Assembly: GCF_003473485.1 (NCBI RefSeq) | Contig: NC_053046.1 | Span: 7,574,001-7,638,000, forward strand | Length of the DNA: 64,000 bases | Direction of reading: 5' to 3' | Origin: Medicago truncatula | Taxonomy: Eukaryota > Streptophyta > Magnoliopsida > Fabales > Fabaceae | Shown: one piece after another, positions 1 through 11,800 of the stretch | Position numbering within the stretch: position 1 is the stretch's first letter | Layout: each line of letters begins with the position of its first letter | Position numbers and translations under genes: made by a program | Notes under the pieces: model-generated | Database searches by the model: none | Seen by the model: only the letters and a program-made list of their open reading frames with translations | Told to the model about the DNA's origin: nothing

Positions 1-207
1 CATAAAACTATTTTATAGCATATGAAATTATAACAAATGATAAATAGTATCAAATAAACTGTTAAATTAGTTTATTTATGACATAAAATGAATTAAAAGA
101 TCATGGACATAACTTTTGACCGTTTAAGTAGAGATTAACAGCCATCAGCCGTATGTATGTATGAGAATTGAGAACACAAGAAGAACAGAGAAACAAAAGA
201 AAGAAAA
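1..207. other. AT-rich upstream region of the pBrp-like gene
   Basis: No coding signal is visible. The last 80 bases or so become purine-rich (aacacaagaagaacagag) directly before the ATG at 208 and probably form the 5' leader of the following gene. I cannot place a TATA box with confidence. Confidence 0.4.
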
Positions 208-3200
208 ATGAAGTGCCCATACTGTTCAGCGGCGCAGGGGCGTTGCACCACAACAACCACCGGAAAATCAATCACAGAATGCACATCATGCGGCCGCGTC
301 GTAGAAGAACGACAATCCCATCCCCACCACATCTTCCACCTGCGCGCCCAAGATAATCCCCTATGCCTCGTCACACCAGATCTCCCTCCCCCCACTCTCA
401 ACCAAACCAACACCGATACCAACGAAGAAGAAGACCCATTCGAGCCCACGGGCTTCATAACCGCTTTCTCAACATGGTCATTAGAGCCCAGCCCGCTCTA
501 CCTTCAATCTTCCCTCTCTTTTTCGGGCTACCTTGCTGAACTTGAACGAACTCTTGAATCATCTTCTACGAATTCTTCGTCGAGTGTTGTTGTTGATAAT
601 CTTAGGGCTTATATGCAGATTATTGATGTTTCGTCGATACTTGGATTGGAATCTGATATTTCTGATCATGCTTTTCAGTTGTTTAGGGATTGTTGTTCTG
701 CTACTTGTTTGAGAAATCGGAGTGTTGAAGCTCTTGCTACTGCTGCTCTTGTTCAGGCTATTCGAGAAGCTCAAGAACCTCGAACCCTTCAGGTTATATC
801 ATCATTTTTTCTTCCTCTTCTTCTTCTTTCAATTAATGGTTAAACTTAGGATAAACAACTTAATCAAATGCGTATAGCATAAACATTTATCATATAAGTT
901 ATAAGCTGTTTTCATTAACACCTGACTAGCTTGTAGAATTAAGCCGAACATATTAGCTAGTATGTGATTTTGGTTAGGAAAATATGCAGCAAACTTTAAA
1001 GCCATGAATATGTAAACAACCTAAAGATGATAAATGTGATTGATTGAAATGAAAATGTTGTGTTCACATTGACACTTGAGTAGAGTACAAAAGATGATGA
1101 TTTGTGAGTTTAACTTGTGACTCTCATGCCAAATGATTTAAAAGAGTAGCGTGTTTAGATCTTTTGGGTAATTTAAAGGTCCTAGGCAAGGCACATTGAA
1201 ACCATTTTGTTGTATCTTGAAACTGTTCAACAACATCAGGACTGGGCAACTTTTTTTGTTAAAAGCTGAATTGGATACCTATAATAAGTATCAGGGAAGC
1301 ATCCAAAGTATCGGCATTAGATACGAGGAATGTATTTGATATGATTCAAGCATCGGTGCTTCATAGAATAAATGTGAATTCATTCTTCTGTGGTCCACTT
1401 TTAGGGATTTGTGAAGCATCATCTATGCCAACTCCCTAAACGAACAGCATTTGAACTTATCACAGAAGTTTCAGAGGAACTTATGTACAGCCTAAACTAG
1501 CTTGCATGGCTGAAAACCAAAAACTAAATCTGTGCGTAGTTTATAAAAATATTAAAATACCATTACAATATCATGGATCGTTTCTAATAGTCTAATATTG
1601 CAAATGGCTTTCAAATTGTGATCTTATTTACTAATAAGATTATATTATTTTATGATCTTTGTAGCCCCTTGCAGTCCATATCACAGTCTTGTAAGTGATT
1701 CAGTTAGATCACAGTGTCTGCACATAGAATCGTTAATATTGGACAATTTTTCGGCAATCCTAGGGCTCGATCACCACTCGGTTTCTTGGATTAGGTTTTG
1801 CGACCCCAGTTGCTAAAAAGCTTATTTTTGTTGATGAAAATGGAATCCCTTGACCAATTATGAGCATTCATTCAACCAAACATATTTCTCCTTGCTGTCT
1901 CCCTTCTCATGCATCTCTCTCTTGATTCTAAGCCACCTCTCTTGCACGCATTTCCTCTATCTTAATCGCATCTCTTCCTTACATCTCTCCCTTTTTTCTT
2001 CCTTACATCTCTCCCTTTCTATTTGCCTATTTATCGCTGCTTAGTTTTATAGTTGTTGTACTTGTTACTACTTTAGCTTAAGTTCTTAATTTTTGACTTA
2101 TGAGTTGTGTATGACCTTAAGGATTTTGAATTTCAGTTTGCTGAAGTGTTTTTTGTGATGGATTTTTTTTTTTTTTTTTAATGCACATGTATGGATTTAT
2201 ATATACACTAATTACAATCCAATGATTTATAGGTTGTTAATTCTCTCAAATCTTACAATCCGTGTTACTCAATTAAAAATCTCACTATTTATCAATTAAG
2301 TGTTGTCAAATAGCTGTGCAATAACATAGCAGATTTTGACGAGTCCTCTACGAAAACCGCGTTGCTACAGTAGTTTTACTATAAGCGTAATAGCAGCCGC
2401 AATTCCAGTATCTGTTTGCTGATGCAGCGGCAATAGCTGAAAAATCTTCATGTGTGCCAACCATGACCTATTTTTATAATAGAAAAACTATATAGTTGTG
2501 GGTATAACTCCTATATTCGCTGTAATGCGTAAAGCTTTCAATATATAACCTATGCTCTGCCTTCATTTCCTCTATTTTTTATATGCAGCATGCTTTTTTT
2601 TAGTATAATTGTCTTATTTCAATTGCTATGCGGCCTCTGTTATTTTTGGCGTTCCGCTGTTTTCCACAATTTGCTATTGATAACCCTTTGGATCTTACAA
2701 TTCATGTTAGGATCCCAAAATTTACAGGCTTTTCTCCCCTTCGTGATCCCAAGTAAAATCTCGATGTTGACTACCTTATTTGTAACTCTTGCGAAATGAC
2801 AGGAAATTTCAATTGCTGCCAATGTGGCACAAAAGGAAATCGGTAAATACATCAAGATACTGGGAGAAGCTTTGCAGCTAAGCCAACCTATTAACAGCAA
2901 TTCTATATCAGTTCATATGCCAAGATTTTGTACTCTTCTTCAGCTCAATAAATCTGCTCAGGTACCTGAATTGCACGAAAATGTGACTTCCAAAGTTAAC
3001 CTTATTTTGTTTGAAAATCTTGCAATGTCTCTATAAAGTAAAAACAGAAGCTGTGAGTCATGCCATGATACAATTAGTAATAGATTTTGTATATACACTT
3101 CTCTATGATTTTTCTATTGGGGCACCACATATCTGCTCTGCTTTTACAAGGTTCTGAATTTTCTATTGCTGTCTTTGTTCTTTTCTCATCCAAAGGGTTG

Positions 3201-4192
3201 TGTAATGGGCTAAACAGGCCGGCCCGTATTAAAAATTAACCACAACTATATAAGACAATTAAAAATTAACCAAAGGGTTGTGTAATGGCTCCGTAGTGAG
3301 AACTGTTTACTCATTACATGGGTGGACAATCAGTTAGACCTGGATGGCTGGATGTCCAATGATCACTTTGTGGTAGTGAATTTGCAATATATTCTCCCTA
3401 AAATAACTCTTCTTAGGGTCCTTTATATTACAAATACAAAAGTCTGAGAATGGTTCCTACACTGCATTTCAGGAACTGGCTACTCATATAGGAGACGTTG
3501 TGATCAACAAATGCTTCTGCACTCGCAGGAATCCAATTAGCATCTCAGCTGCCGCCATATATTTGGCTTGCCAACTAGAAGACAAACGCAAAACCCAGGC
3601 TGAAATTTGCAAAGTAACTGGTCTTACTGAAGTCACTCTCCGTAAAGTGTACAAAGAATTACTGGAGAATTGGGATGATTTACTTCCCTCTAATTACACC
3701 CCAGCTGTTCCTCCGGAGCGGGCATTTCCCACGACCTTAATTGCTTCTGGGCGTTCTTCAACAACTAAGGTTGATGCTATAGAGGTTACTTCTTCTTTAG
3801 ATTCAGAAAATTTGCCGGAATTTAAACCAAACAAAGCTAATGAGGCCGAAGGTAAAAGTAATGCTCGTGCAAGCCAATCCACAGCTATTCAACAGTCAAC
3901 ATTTTGGCAATCCCAACTTCCCAGTGCGACCCAGAATCATCAAAATCCAAATGTTTTAGAATCAATGGATATTGATGGGCTGCAGCGCAACCACCAACAA
4001 CCTGAACCCATGGTAGAGGTCGCAAATGGTGCTGCTATTGGTAGTTCTGTAAACTCAAACCAACTTTACAGTCCTCCTGCGTCAAGTTCAAGCTCTGTTA
4101 TGAGGTCGCTTTCGGCTCCTCCTTCATCTGCTCCTCCAAATATTCGACACTTGCAATCGTCTAAGACAATGCCTGGTTTTCCAGAGTACTGA
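208..4192 (+). CDS. PBRP: Plant-specific TFIIB-related protein (pBrp-like)
   Basis: Three exons join in frame: 208-792, 2803-2961 and 3473-4192, giving 487 aa. The N-terminus is a TFIIB-type zinc ribbon: MKCPYC with Cys3/Cys6, then CTSCG with Cys25/Cys28. Residues about 131-230 form a divergent first cyclin fold. Residues 249-325 form the second cyclin fold, with the well-conserved ISAAAIYLAC helix and a TQAEI/TGLTEVTLRKVYKEL helix-turn-helix. A Ser/Pro/Gln-rich tail follows to residue 487. This order and length match the plant-only pBrp branch of the TFIIB family (the Arabidopsis protein is about 500 aa) rather than TFIIB (about 310 aa). Published work on Arabidopsis pBrp places it on the plastid envelope surface and in the nucleus and links it to endosperm growth; that is family knowledge, not visible here. 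The 2-kb first intron is unusually large. The ATG at 208 is chosen because the zinc ribbon starts at residue 3. BRF1 is the alternative, but its long BRF1-specific region is absent. Confidence 0.85.
793..2802 (+). other. Large first intron of the pBrp-like gene
   Basis: A 2.0-kb intron between phase-0 junctions (CAG|GT at 792/793, AG at 2801-2802). It holds a pyrimidine-rich stretch near 1885-2030 in which a unit containing ttccttacatctctccc is repeated side by side, a poly-T run near 2164-2180, and a GC-richer patch near 2330-2440 (agcagccgcaattccag) resembling one near 7410-7540. No reading frame in it resembles a protein. Confidence 0.6.
3192..3292. repeat. Short direct duplication in intron 2 of the pBrp-like gene
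   Basis: The string caaagggttgtgtaatgg occurs near 3193 and again near 3272. The word attaaaaattaacc occurs twice between them. This looks like a local slippage or double-strand-break repair duplication of roughly 80 bases. It does not touch either splice site. Confidence 0.5.
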
Positions 4193-5188
4193 AATGAATT
4201 CCTTGCATGTTACTTACATAACCTAGATAAATGAAATGAGTAGGTTTCTTCGAGAGTATATTATTGTATATATGTATTGTGTCATTTGGTTTGTTTAAGG
4301 TGTGAATTTTGTTGACTGCTGAAAGTTTTACGGAACACTAACTCGTTTCATATTGCATTGGATTTCATTATTCAAGGTAGATTTGTTCTGAAACATTGTT
4401 TTTTTTTTTTTTTTTTTTTTCTTTCTTTTTCTGAAATTAGTTTAGTCATATTTGGTTTTTGTACATGTCTTTCACATTTGTAATTATGAGTGCAAGTTTG
4501 TAGAATTAACAATAAATAAAACAATTCACTTTTGATCTATATGTTTAAGTTTTTAAAGTGTTTTTTAGATTGTGTCAAAAAATAAATTATTTTACACAAG
4601 GCAAAAGTTTTTCTTCATACAATTGTGAACAAACTTTTAGTTTTAAAAAGTAATCTTTCATTATATTATTATACTCTGCATGATATGCAGGGACTAATTG
4701 TTTGGAGTAGGATTTGACCACATTTTGATGCACAAAATTGAGTTTAAAATTATCAATACATTTTTTTCTTCATACACCAAGTGTTCACAAGTAGAGAATT
4801 GCAAATTTGAACTTGCATCTCAATACATCAAATGTTGCTGCAATTTTTTATCAATCATATTTACGCTACATAAATGATAGTATAAATTATTCTTGGACAC
4901 TTTTATGTTAGTATCTAGAGTTTGAACTCGTGTCTCTTAGCTCATCAATTGATAAATGATTTGACTTAACATTGACATTTAAAATATAATATAATTTTGT
5001 AAAATTCAATTTCTTACAAAATACACACAAAATATAAATTGATTATTTATTCTTTTTTTGAAGAGAAATTGATTATTTATTCTAAAATTATCTATTTCCG
5101 AATATCTTATCCTCACTGTAAAACGACAACCACCACCTCTCAAAGCACACTCTCAAAAGCTCTCACTCTCATAGCAAGTTCTCTAACC
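4193..5188. other. Intergenic AT-rich spacer
   Basis: Contains the probable 3' UTR of the pBrp-like gene and a long poly-T run near 4400-4420, then AT-rich sequence without coding character. Two short phrases (gaacttgcatctc near 4810 and tttgaactcgtgtctc near 4920) resemble tails of dispersed plant repeats, but no element boundary is visible. The frame of the next gene is open upstream to 5039. That part lacks coding character and is taken as 5' leader. Confidence 0.5.
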
Positions 5189-5695
5189 ATGGAAGCCTCA
5201 AAGATGCTACTATTCTCTCCAATATCAACACCAAAGACATTTACAAACCATTTAAATCACCCACTAAGAAAGCCAAAATCTCATCATGTGAGACTCAAAC
5301 TCAAGATAACAAACATGGCAAAGGAAGGAAGCGACACTAACAGCAGCCCAACAGAGATAGCAGCAATAGCAGGTGGGTTAATCTCAACTCCTGTTATAGG
5401 TTGGTCTCTCTACACACTCAAAACAACTGGTTGTGGTCTTCCACCAGGACCAGGTGGATCAATTGGTGCATTAGAAGGTGTAAGTTATCTTGTTGTTGTG
5501 GGCATTGTTGCTTGGTCTATATATACTAAAACAAAAACTGGTTCTGGTCTTCCTAATGGTCCTTTTGGGTTATTAGGTGCTGTTGAAGGGTTGTCATATT
5601 TGGCATTGGTTGCTATTGTTGTTGTTTTTGGTTTGCAGTATTTTCAACAAGGTTATATTCCAGGTCCTCTCCCTGCTGATCAGTGTTTTGGCTAG
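5189..5695 (+). CDS. Plastid membrane protein with duplicated Gly/Pro unit, RIQ/DUF1118-like
   Basis: Single exon, 168 aa. The start at 5189 sits in a good plant context (aaccATGg). Residues 1-43 are rich in Ser, Thr, Lys and His with almost no acidic residues, as in a chloroplast transit peptide. The mature part has two similar 37-residue units starting at Trp72 and Trp109. Each reads W-S-(L/I)-Y-T, then G-x-G-L-P-x-G-P, then G-A-x-E-G-(L/V)-S-Y-L and a hydrophobic membrane segment. A tail ending in LPADQCFG follows. The pattern recalls the plant DUF1118 thylakoid proteins RIQ1/RIQ2, which influence LHCII organisation and grana stacking. I recognise the motif from memory and cannot compute a score, so the family name is provisional; a plastid membrane location is better supported than the exact function. 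An in-frame upstream ATG at 5039 would add 50 residues without transit-peptide character. Confidence 0.65.
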   Translation: MEASKMLLFSPISTPKTFTNHLNHPLRKPKSHHVRLKLKITNMAKEGSDTNSSPTEIAAIAGGLISTPVIGWSLYTLKTTGCGLPPGPGGSIGALEGVSYLVVVGIVAWSIYTKTKTGSGLPNGPFGLLGAVEGLSYLALVAIVVVFGLQYFQQGYIPGPLPADQCFG

Positions 5696-6838
5696 ATTTT
5701 CTGTTTTTCCTTTGATTTTCATTAGGATAATGTGATATGAGCCACTACTGTTCTATCATTGCACTTGTGGATGTGGTTGCTCCATGCATGTATCTTAGTA
5801 ATATCATTTTCCACTGCCTCTTGTTGTTATTAATTTTTGTGTGTAAAAATGTTGTGATGGTAAATGGAAATTTCCTTGTGTCTACATTAGTTTTAATTTG
5901 TGGCATGCCCAATTTAAGTGAGATCACAGTCAATGGTTTTAGCATTCATCAATTTAAGTGAGACCTGTCAGATATGTTGGGGACGTAGTATTAGAAAAAC
6001 AGCTAGAGTTCCGATTTTTTCAAGACAACCACACCCCCAACGGCGAAGATATTGGGAATATGAGAAATGAGAACATTCAGATCGGAGAAAAACTCATTAG
6101 AAGTGAAGCCCAAAGCGTGCCATAGATGAGTTCAGGTTATGCAGTCTCTATTGCAATGTAGAAAGGATTTCTCAAATGTAAGATTCTGATGGTTCAGAAG
6201 AGACAGAATAGGGACAGAGTTGTTAAAAAGACGATCAACACTTTCCTCCAAGCTGCATCCATCAACACAAAACTAGAATCTGAATGAATAATTTCAAGCT
6301 GGAGTAAATTATCTTTCGTGAGAATCTTATTATTTAAAAAACGTCAACCAAACAAAGAAACCTCGAAGGAACAACTTTAATCCAAATGATACCTGAGACT
6401 TTAATCAATCGAGATGCTCCACATTAGACAAAAAATGATATACTCTACTAACTGTATAACCTTGACTAGGATTGAACTTTCAATCCCACTTATCGTGTTC
6501 ATTGACATGCAAAAAATGTTATACAATAAATTATAACACTCCCTCACTTGTTCCTCATCCCAAGTTAATAACATACGCCGCCATTTCCAACCATCATAGT
6601 CAAAATTCCATCCTAAATTGTTCAACTAGCGATTGACACCAATCAACTCGAAAAGCTATCTTAACAACAGTATGTCTCTTATTTAAACTACTTAGGTGAA
6701 ATTGTTAAAATGATTCTAAGTAATATGATTTTTTATTTTTTTTAAATATCAAGATATTTTGTTTTTGCTCTTAATTCTCTGGATAATCCACTGTATGTAC
6801 TAAACCAGTCTCACAGACTCCAACATTATTGGCACCAG
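5696..6838. other. Intergenic region with a decayed non-LTR retroelement piece
   Basis: Beyond the 3' UTR of the plastid protein gene, about 5985-6300 on the minus strand reads as broken pieces resembling the zinc-binding/RNase H part of plant LINEs: a phrase like LTFEKSFLHCNRDC, then HLWHALGF, then a WL-S-KNRN-type end in another frame. Frameshifts and stops show it is dead. Nothing else in this stretch is recognisable. Confidence 0.35.
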
Positions 6839-8804
6839 ATGAAGGAGTTTTCGCTGTTTACCAAGCAAGGGGATTTCAACTTCCCTATCCAACTAACCCC
6901 GAAACCAATTCTCCGGCCAGAACCACCAGATTACCTTCCCGATTCCACTGCATGCTCATCCCGCCTTGGTAATGGTATGTACAAGTTTATTTGCATTTTC
7001 TCTGTTTCGTTCTTTCTTGAATGATGCATGTCCATGGGTTACAATGATGATGGGGTTTATTGATAATTAAAACACAGATTTTGCATTTTGCCATTTTGGG
7101 GGAAGTAGATCCTGGTTTTAGCGCGAAATGTCACCTCGTGGCTTAGGCTCTCAACTAAAACGCTAATTGTTATGACTTAGTTCACGAGGAGAACTCAATC
7201 CAAAAGACTAATCCATCAGTAACAAACTGAACTTCCATTTCTACTCATTGTGTCACTAATTATCATTGTTTTCAAACAAACTCAACATCTTTATGTTAAT
7301 ATTGCAATTCGAATTGTGGTACCACTCTTTCATTTCGGTAAACTTATGATATGACCAACAAAAAGGTAGCTTCCACAAAATGAATTTGAAACATTCTTGT
7401 TTATGACGGATGGCAGAATGCCAAAAATCCTCGCCATATTAAACATGCTATTGCGGCTTATGGCGCCGCACATCCCTTAACAAAATCCATATGGCTGTTG
7501 TCAAAAATCCGCCACAGCGTCCACCATTGCGGCGTCTTGGCCTCCATTTAACAACACTGATTTGCAAACATGGAGTGGGTCAGTTTTTCAAACATAGAAC
7601 TCCTAGTGGTTGATATTAAAGTTGTTAAATTAATTTCTGGTTTGTAGTTGTTAGGCATCAAGTTTATCTTTCATTCTTATTTTTTTGTATGTATAATGGT
7701 TTTTCTTGAAGGGTTTGATATCAATATACTATTTACACAGTTTAAATTATTTCAAATTGTACTTCATAACTCTTTGTGTATGTTCCATTCTATATGTGTG
7801 TGGTGGTATGCACGAGATTGTGTGGTATTTGATTTTAGCTCGATTCATTATCATCTTTTGTTTTTTAAGTTAAGAATTCTTGTGTATAATCATGTAAGTT
7901 TCCAGAAATTATTAGACAAAATGAGTTGTTCTTGTGAAAAACCAGTACAGAATTACATTTCATCTCATTGAAAATAAAGCCTTTTAAATGAAGTTTTTAA
8001 TGTGTTTTTTTTTAGCTAAAATTTGTGTGTAAGTTTTGGTTGGTATTCCTATTTCAGGTAATATGTGTTGTGAGCTAGAATAATTTAACTTGTAGTAAAC
8101 TATGGCCAAACAATAGATGATCTAATTATATCCTGTAAAAAAATGGTAAAAACTATAACAAACTAAAACTAAGTAAAAGGTGGCAAAAACAAAGGCATTG
8201 ATTGAGAAAGATAAAGGTCCTCTTTTGTAGGAGATCATTGAGGAAAGACAACAATTGGTTCCTTTGGTATTACGTACTTTTTAGTCTAACCATGTTTTCC
8301 TTTTCTTTTTGTTGAGAACCCCTGTTATCCGTCATCTCAGGTATCTTTTCTCCATTCATCATCAATCAAAAAATAAATTAAAAAAACATTTCTCTTGCTT
8401 TCAATTTCCTTTACAACATCAAAACAAACACTTAATTACCAACATCTAAGAAATTACTAAATTTCTCAATCATTGGCCATCTTCTTCGACCCTTCATAGA
8501 AGGTGGGGAGAATGTATACTAATGATGATGAACTTGATGGTCTTAATAAAAAAAGTATCATAGAAGATTAGTAACTTGGTATTTAGATTTTATGTTTTAA
8601 GTTTAGTACGTATGTTGATTGCAAATGCATGCCCCTTTATTTGACACTTAGATGTTTACCATAACATGCATTTACATGCATATATTTTTATTTTCAGGGG
8701 TCCCAACCATTGATCAAAAGCGGTGTTTCCGGCGGCGTGTTCATTCTGGACATAGAACTTTTGGCCGGAACCCTAAAGGATCTTATTCATACATGTATTT
8801 GTGA
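6839..8804 (+). CDS. Possible spliced small ORF or uORF upstream of PERK
   Basis: Two blocks join in frame: 6839-6974 (donor aatg|gtatgt) and 8698-8804 (acceptor ttttcag), giving 80 aa from MKEFSLF to SYSYMYL. The intron is 1.7 kb. The stop at 8802-8804 lies only 24 bases before the PERK ATG at 8829. The first block is Pro-rich (KPILRPEPPDYLPD) and the second is basic (RCFRRR, HRTFGRN). I do not recognise the peptide. It may be an upstream ORF in a spliced PERK leader, a separate short gene, or a chance frame in a leader exon. The consensus-quality donor and acceptor and the preserved frame favour a real splice; the coding status is unproven. Confidence 0.3.
6975..8697. other. Putative leader intron or PERK upstream region
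   Basis: AT-rich sequence with no clear coding region. A GC-richer patch at about 7410-7545 (gcggcttatggcgccgcac, ccattgcggcgtcttgg) looks like part of a dispersed repeat; a related patch lies in the first intron of the pBrp-like gene. If the spliced leader does not exist, this region contains the PERK promoter. Confidence 0.35.
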
Positions 8805-8828
8805 GAAGAAAATAAAGGAATAGGAACA

Positions 8829-11800
8829 ATGTCTTCCCCTCCTGATTCTGATAACTCTTCTTCGACGCCTTCAGATTCTCCACCAGAAGAGTCACCACAA
8901 TCACCACCACCATCACCACCTTCAGATTCCCAGCCGTCTCCTTCAGGATCACCGCCACCGCCACCACCTTCAGGATCACAACCTTCTCCTCCACCACCTA
9001 CATCAAACAAACCATCCCCACCATCCCCCAATGGATCCGGAAATTCACCAACTCCGGTAGCGGGACGTCCTCCACCAGCCTCCAATAGATCTGGAAATTC
9101 ACAATCACCTCCACACAAATCACCAACTACGCCAACTGGACACTCAAATGGTAATCACAACAACAATAACAATAACAATAACAATGATGATGCCACTAAG
9201 GCAATAGTTGGAGTAGTGATTGGGGTGGCAGTTGCTCTTATCATTTTGGTCATCGCTTGCTTTGTCTGCTGCAGGAAGAAGAAAAGAAAGTACTATTATG
9301 GAGAACGCCCACCTCCTGGAAAAGGTGCCAAAATCATAATTTTCGTAATTTTTCTTTATATATAGGTGTCATGTATATATTTATTATTAATTGAAGTGGC
9401 ACTGCCATTTCACAACCTCCCTTGGGAGAATTGAACTACGCCCCTTGAGATTACAAGTCAAACTTTTACCATTGAACTTATAATACACACCCAATTTTTT
9501 TTTCTTTCTAATAGAAGGTAATTTGTATCACTAATATCCCTTTTCTCTCTTCTACTGTTAACATTTCAATATATAATGCAGGGAATAGTAACTATTACAC
9601 TAGTGGGCATCACTCAAATTACTATGGAGATCGGGAACATGTTGTTAGGGTTCAAAATGGAATGGGTCCAAATGGTGGTGGTGGTGGATGGGGTGCACCA
9701 CCACCTCCTCCTATGGGAATGACCAGTACAGACATGAGCTCGAATTATTCGGGCGGACCACCACCTCTTCCTCCTCCCTCACCAAGCCTTGCTTTAGGGC
9801 TTAAAGGAGGCACATTCACTTATGAGGAATTGGCAGCTGCAACCGACGGATTCATTGATTCAAATTTGATAGGACAAGGTGGTTTTGGCTATGTCCATAA
9901 GGGGGTGTTACCGAGTGGAAAGGAAATAGCTGTCAAGAGTTTAAAATCGGGTAGCGGACAAGGAGAACGGGAGTTCCAAGCTGAGATTGACATCATTAGT
10001 CGTGTTCATCATCGTCATCTTGTTTCACTTGTTGGATATTGTATTTCTGGTGGCCAAAGAATGTTGGTCTATGAATTTATTTCCAATAACACATTGGAGT
10101 ATCATCTCCACGGAAAGGGTCGTCCTACCATGGATTGGCCGACGAGAATGAGGATCGCAATTGGTTCTGCTAAAGGGCTTGCTTATCTTCATGAGGATTG
10201 TGAGATTCTTGCTCCCCTTAATTAATATGATCTTTGTCTTTATATTTATATTTATTTCTTCTCGCATTATATATTTTTAATTTCTTGTTGTATATATATT
10301 TGCATATGCATTCAGGTCATCCACGCATTATCCATCGTGATATAAAAGCTGCAAATGTCCTTATTGATGATAGCTTTGAAGCAAAGGTTCTTCCTGTTTA
10401 CTTATTTATTTTTATCTATCTCAACTATTTAATTTTTACCCTTCATGTTAAAGAAGTTTTATTACTTATTATTAATTGCATTTTGAAATGTAGGTTGCTG
10501 ATTTTGGATTGGCTAAGTTGACATCTGATAATAATACTCACGTATCAACTCGTGTAATGGGAACTTTTGGGTAATTTTTGTTTTTTCCACTTTTTGTGGT
10601 TATTAATTGTATAAACTTATATATGTATAATATGGTTTGTTTCATATATACCAATTAATATGTATTTTTTTCATGTTAACTTAGGTATCTAGCCCCTGAA
10701 TATGCATCAAGTGGAAAATTGACAGAGAAGTCCGACGTTTTCTCATTTGGGGTCATGCTATTGGAACTTGTAACTGGGAAGCGACCTGTGGATGCCTCAA
10801 TTACCATGGACGATAGCTTAGTCGACTGGGTTGGTATTTGATTTTAAGTCTATCACTTATCTTATGACTTCTTTTTCTCAATTAATTTTTGGGAATTACT
10901 TTACTGTGATATGAGCAGGCTCGACCACTATTGACTCGTGGACTCGAGGAGGATGGAAACTTTAGCGAGTTGGTGGATCCATTTTTGGAAGGAAACTATG
11001 ATCCTCAAGAACTCGCTAGAATGGCAGCTTGCGCTGCTGCTAGCATTCGTCACTCTGCCAGGAAGCGTTCTAAAATGAGTCAGGTATCTATATTTTTAAA
11101 GAGCAAATATTAATAGTTTACCTGATATGTTAATGGAGGGACTCAAAGTTCAAACTGTGACTTCTTTATCACTCCAACTGTTGTGTCCCTCCCGCAAGGA
11201 ACCAAATATATACGCTTATTAATCAACTCTTATTAACGTATGATTCATATAAAGACCAAGTCTTATTAATCAACGTCAATGTTTAAGATGCATAATTTAA
11301 TTCCACGCTTATGCCTATTTAAGCATTTATGTATTAAGCACTTATGGTACAGGTGTTTTAGGCCCCGTTTGGATTGAGCTTATGAAAAAGAGCTTATGCG
11401 GATAAATAAGTTTTTATCTTAGTTCATAAATTCTCACTAACGAAAATTGTACCTTCATAAGTTTTTTTTTTTTTATAAACTACGTTAACAAGCTTATAAA
11501 TAATAATACATAAAAGCATATTTATTTGCATCAGTTGTTTTGCATTAGCTCTAAAATAAGGTAATCCAAACAGGCCTTAATGTAAGATGTTATTAATAAT
11601 TAAAATGAGAATGAAGTGAAACTCTACATATAAATTTTATATAAGTTATTTATATGTCAACTGAGCATAGAAAAGTAAGTTAAAAATAGTAAATCAAATT
11701 CTAAAATGATTCTGATTCAAAACGGGATTAAAAATATAGTAATTTAAATTTAAATAAAAATAACAATACTAAATGATAGAATTCCGTCAATAACTTCAAA

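Noticed and set aside
135..458. 107-codon minus-strand frame over the start of the pBrp-like gene
   Set aside because: It overlaps the zinc-ribbon coding exon antisense, has no recognisable domain and no splice continuation.
1850..2044. Ser/Leu-rich 64-codon frame in pBrp intron 1
   Set aside because: It is produced by a pyrimidine-rich, internally repeated intron tract; no domain or context supports a protein.
8783..9118. Long Gly/Asp-rich open frame on the minus strand opposite PERK exon 1
   Set aside because: It is the reverse shadow of the Pro/Ser-rich repeat coding region; CCA/TCA codons read as TGG/TGA-poor glycine-rich frames on the other strand.
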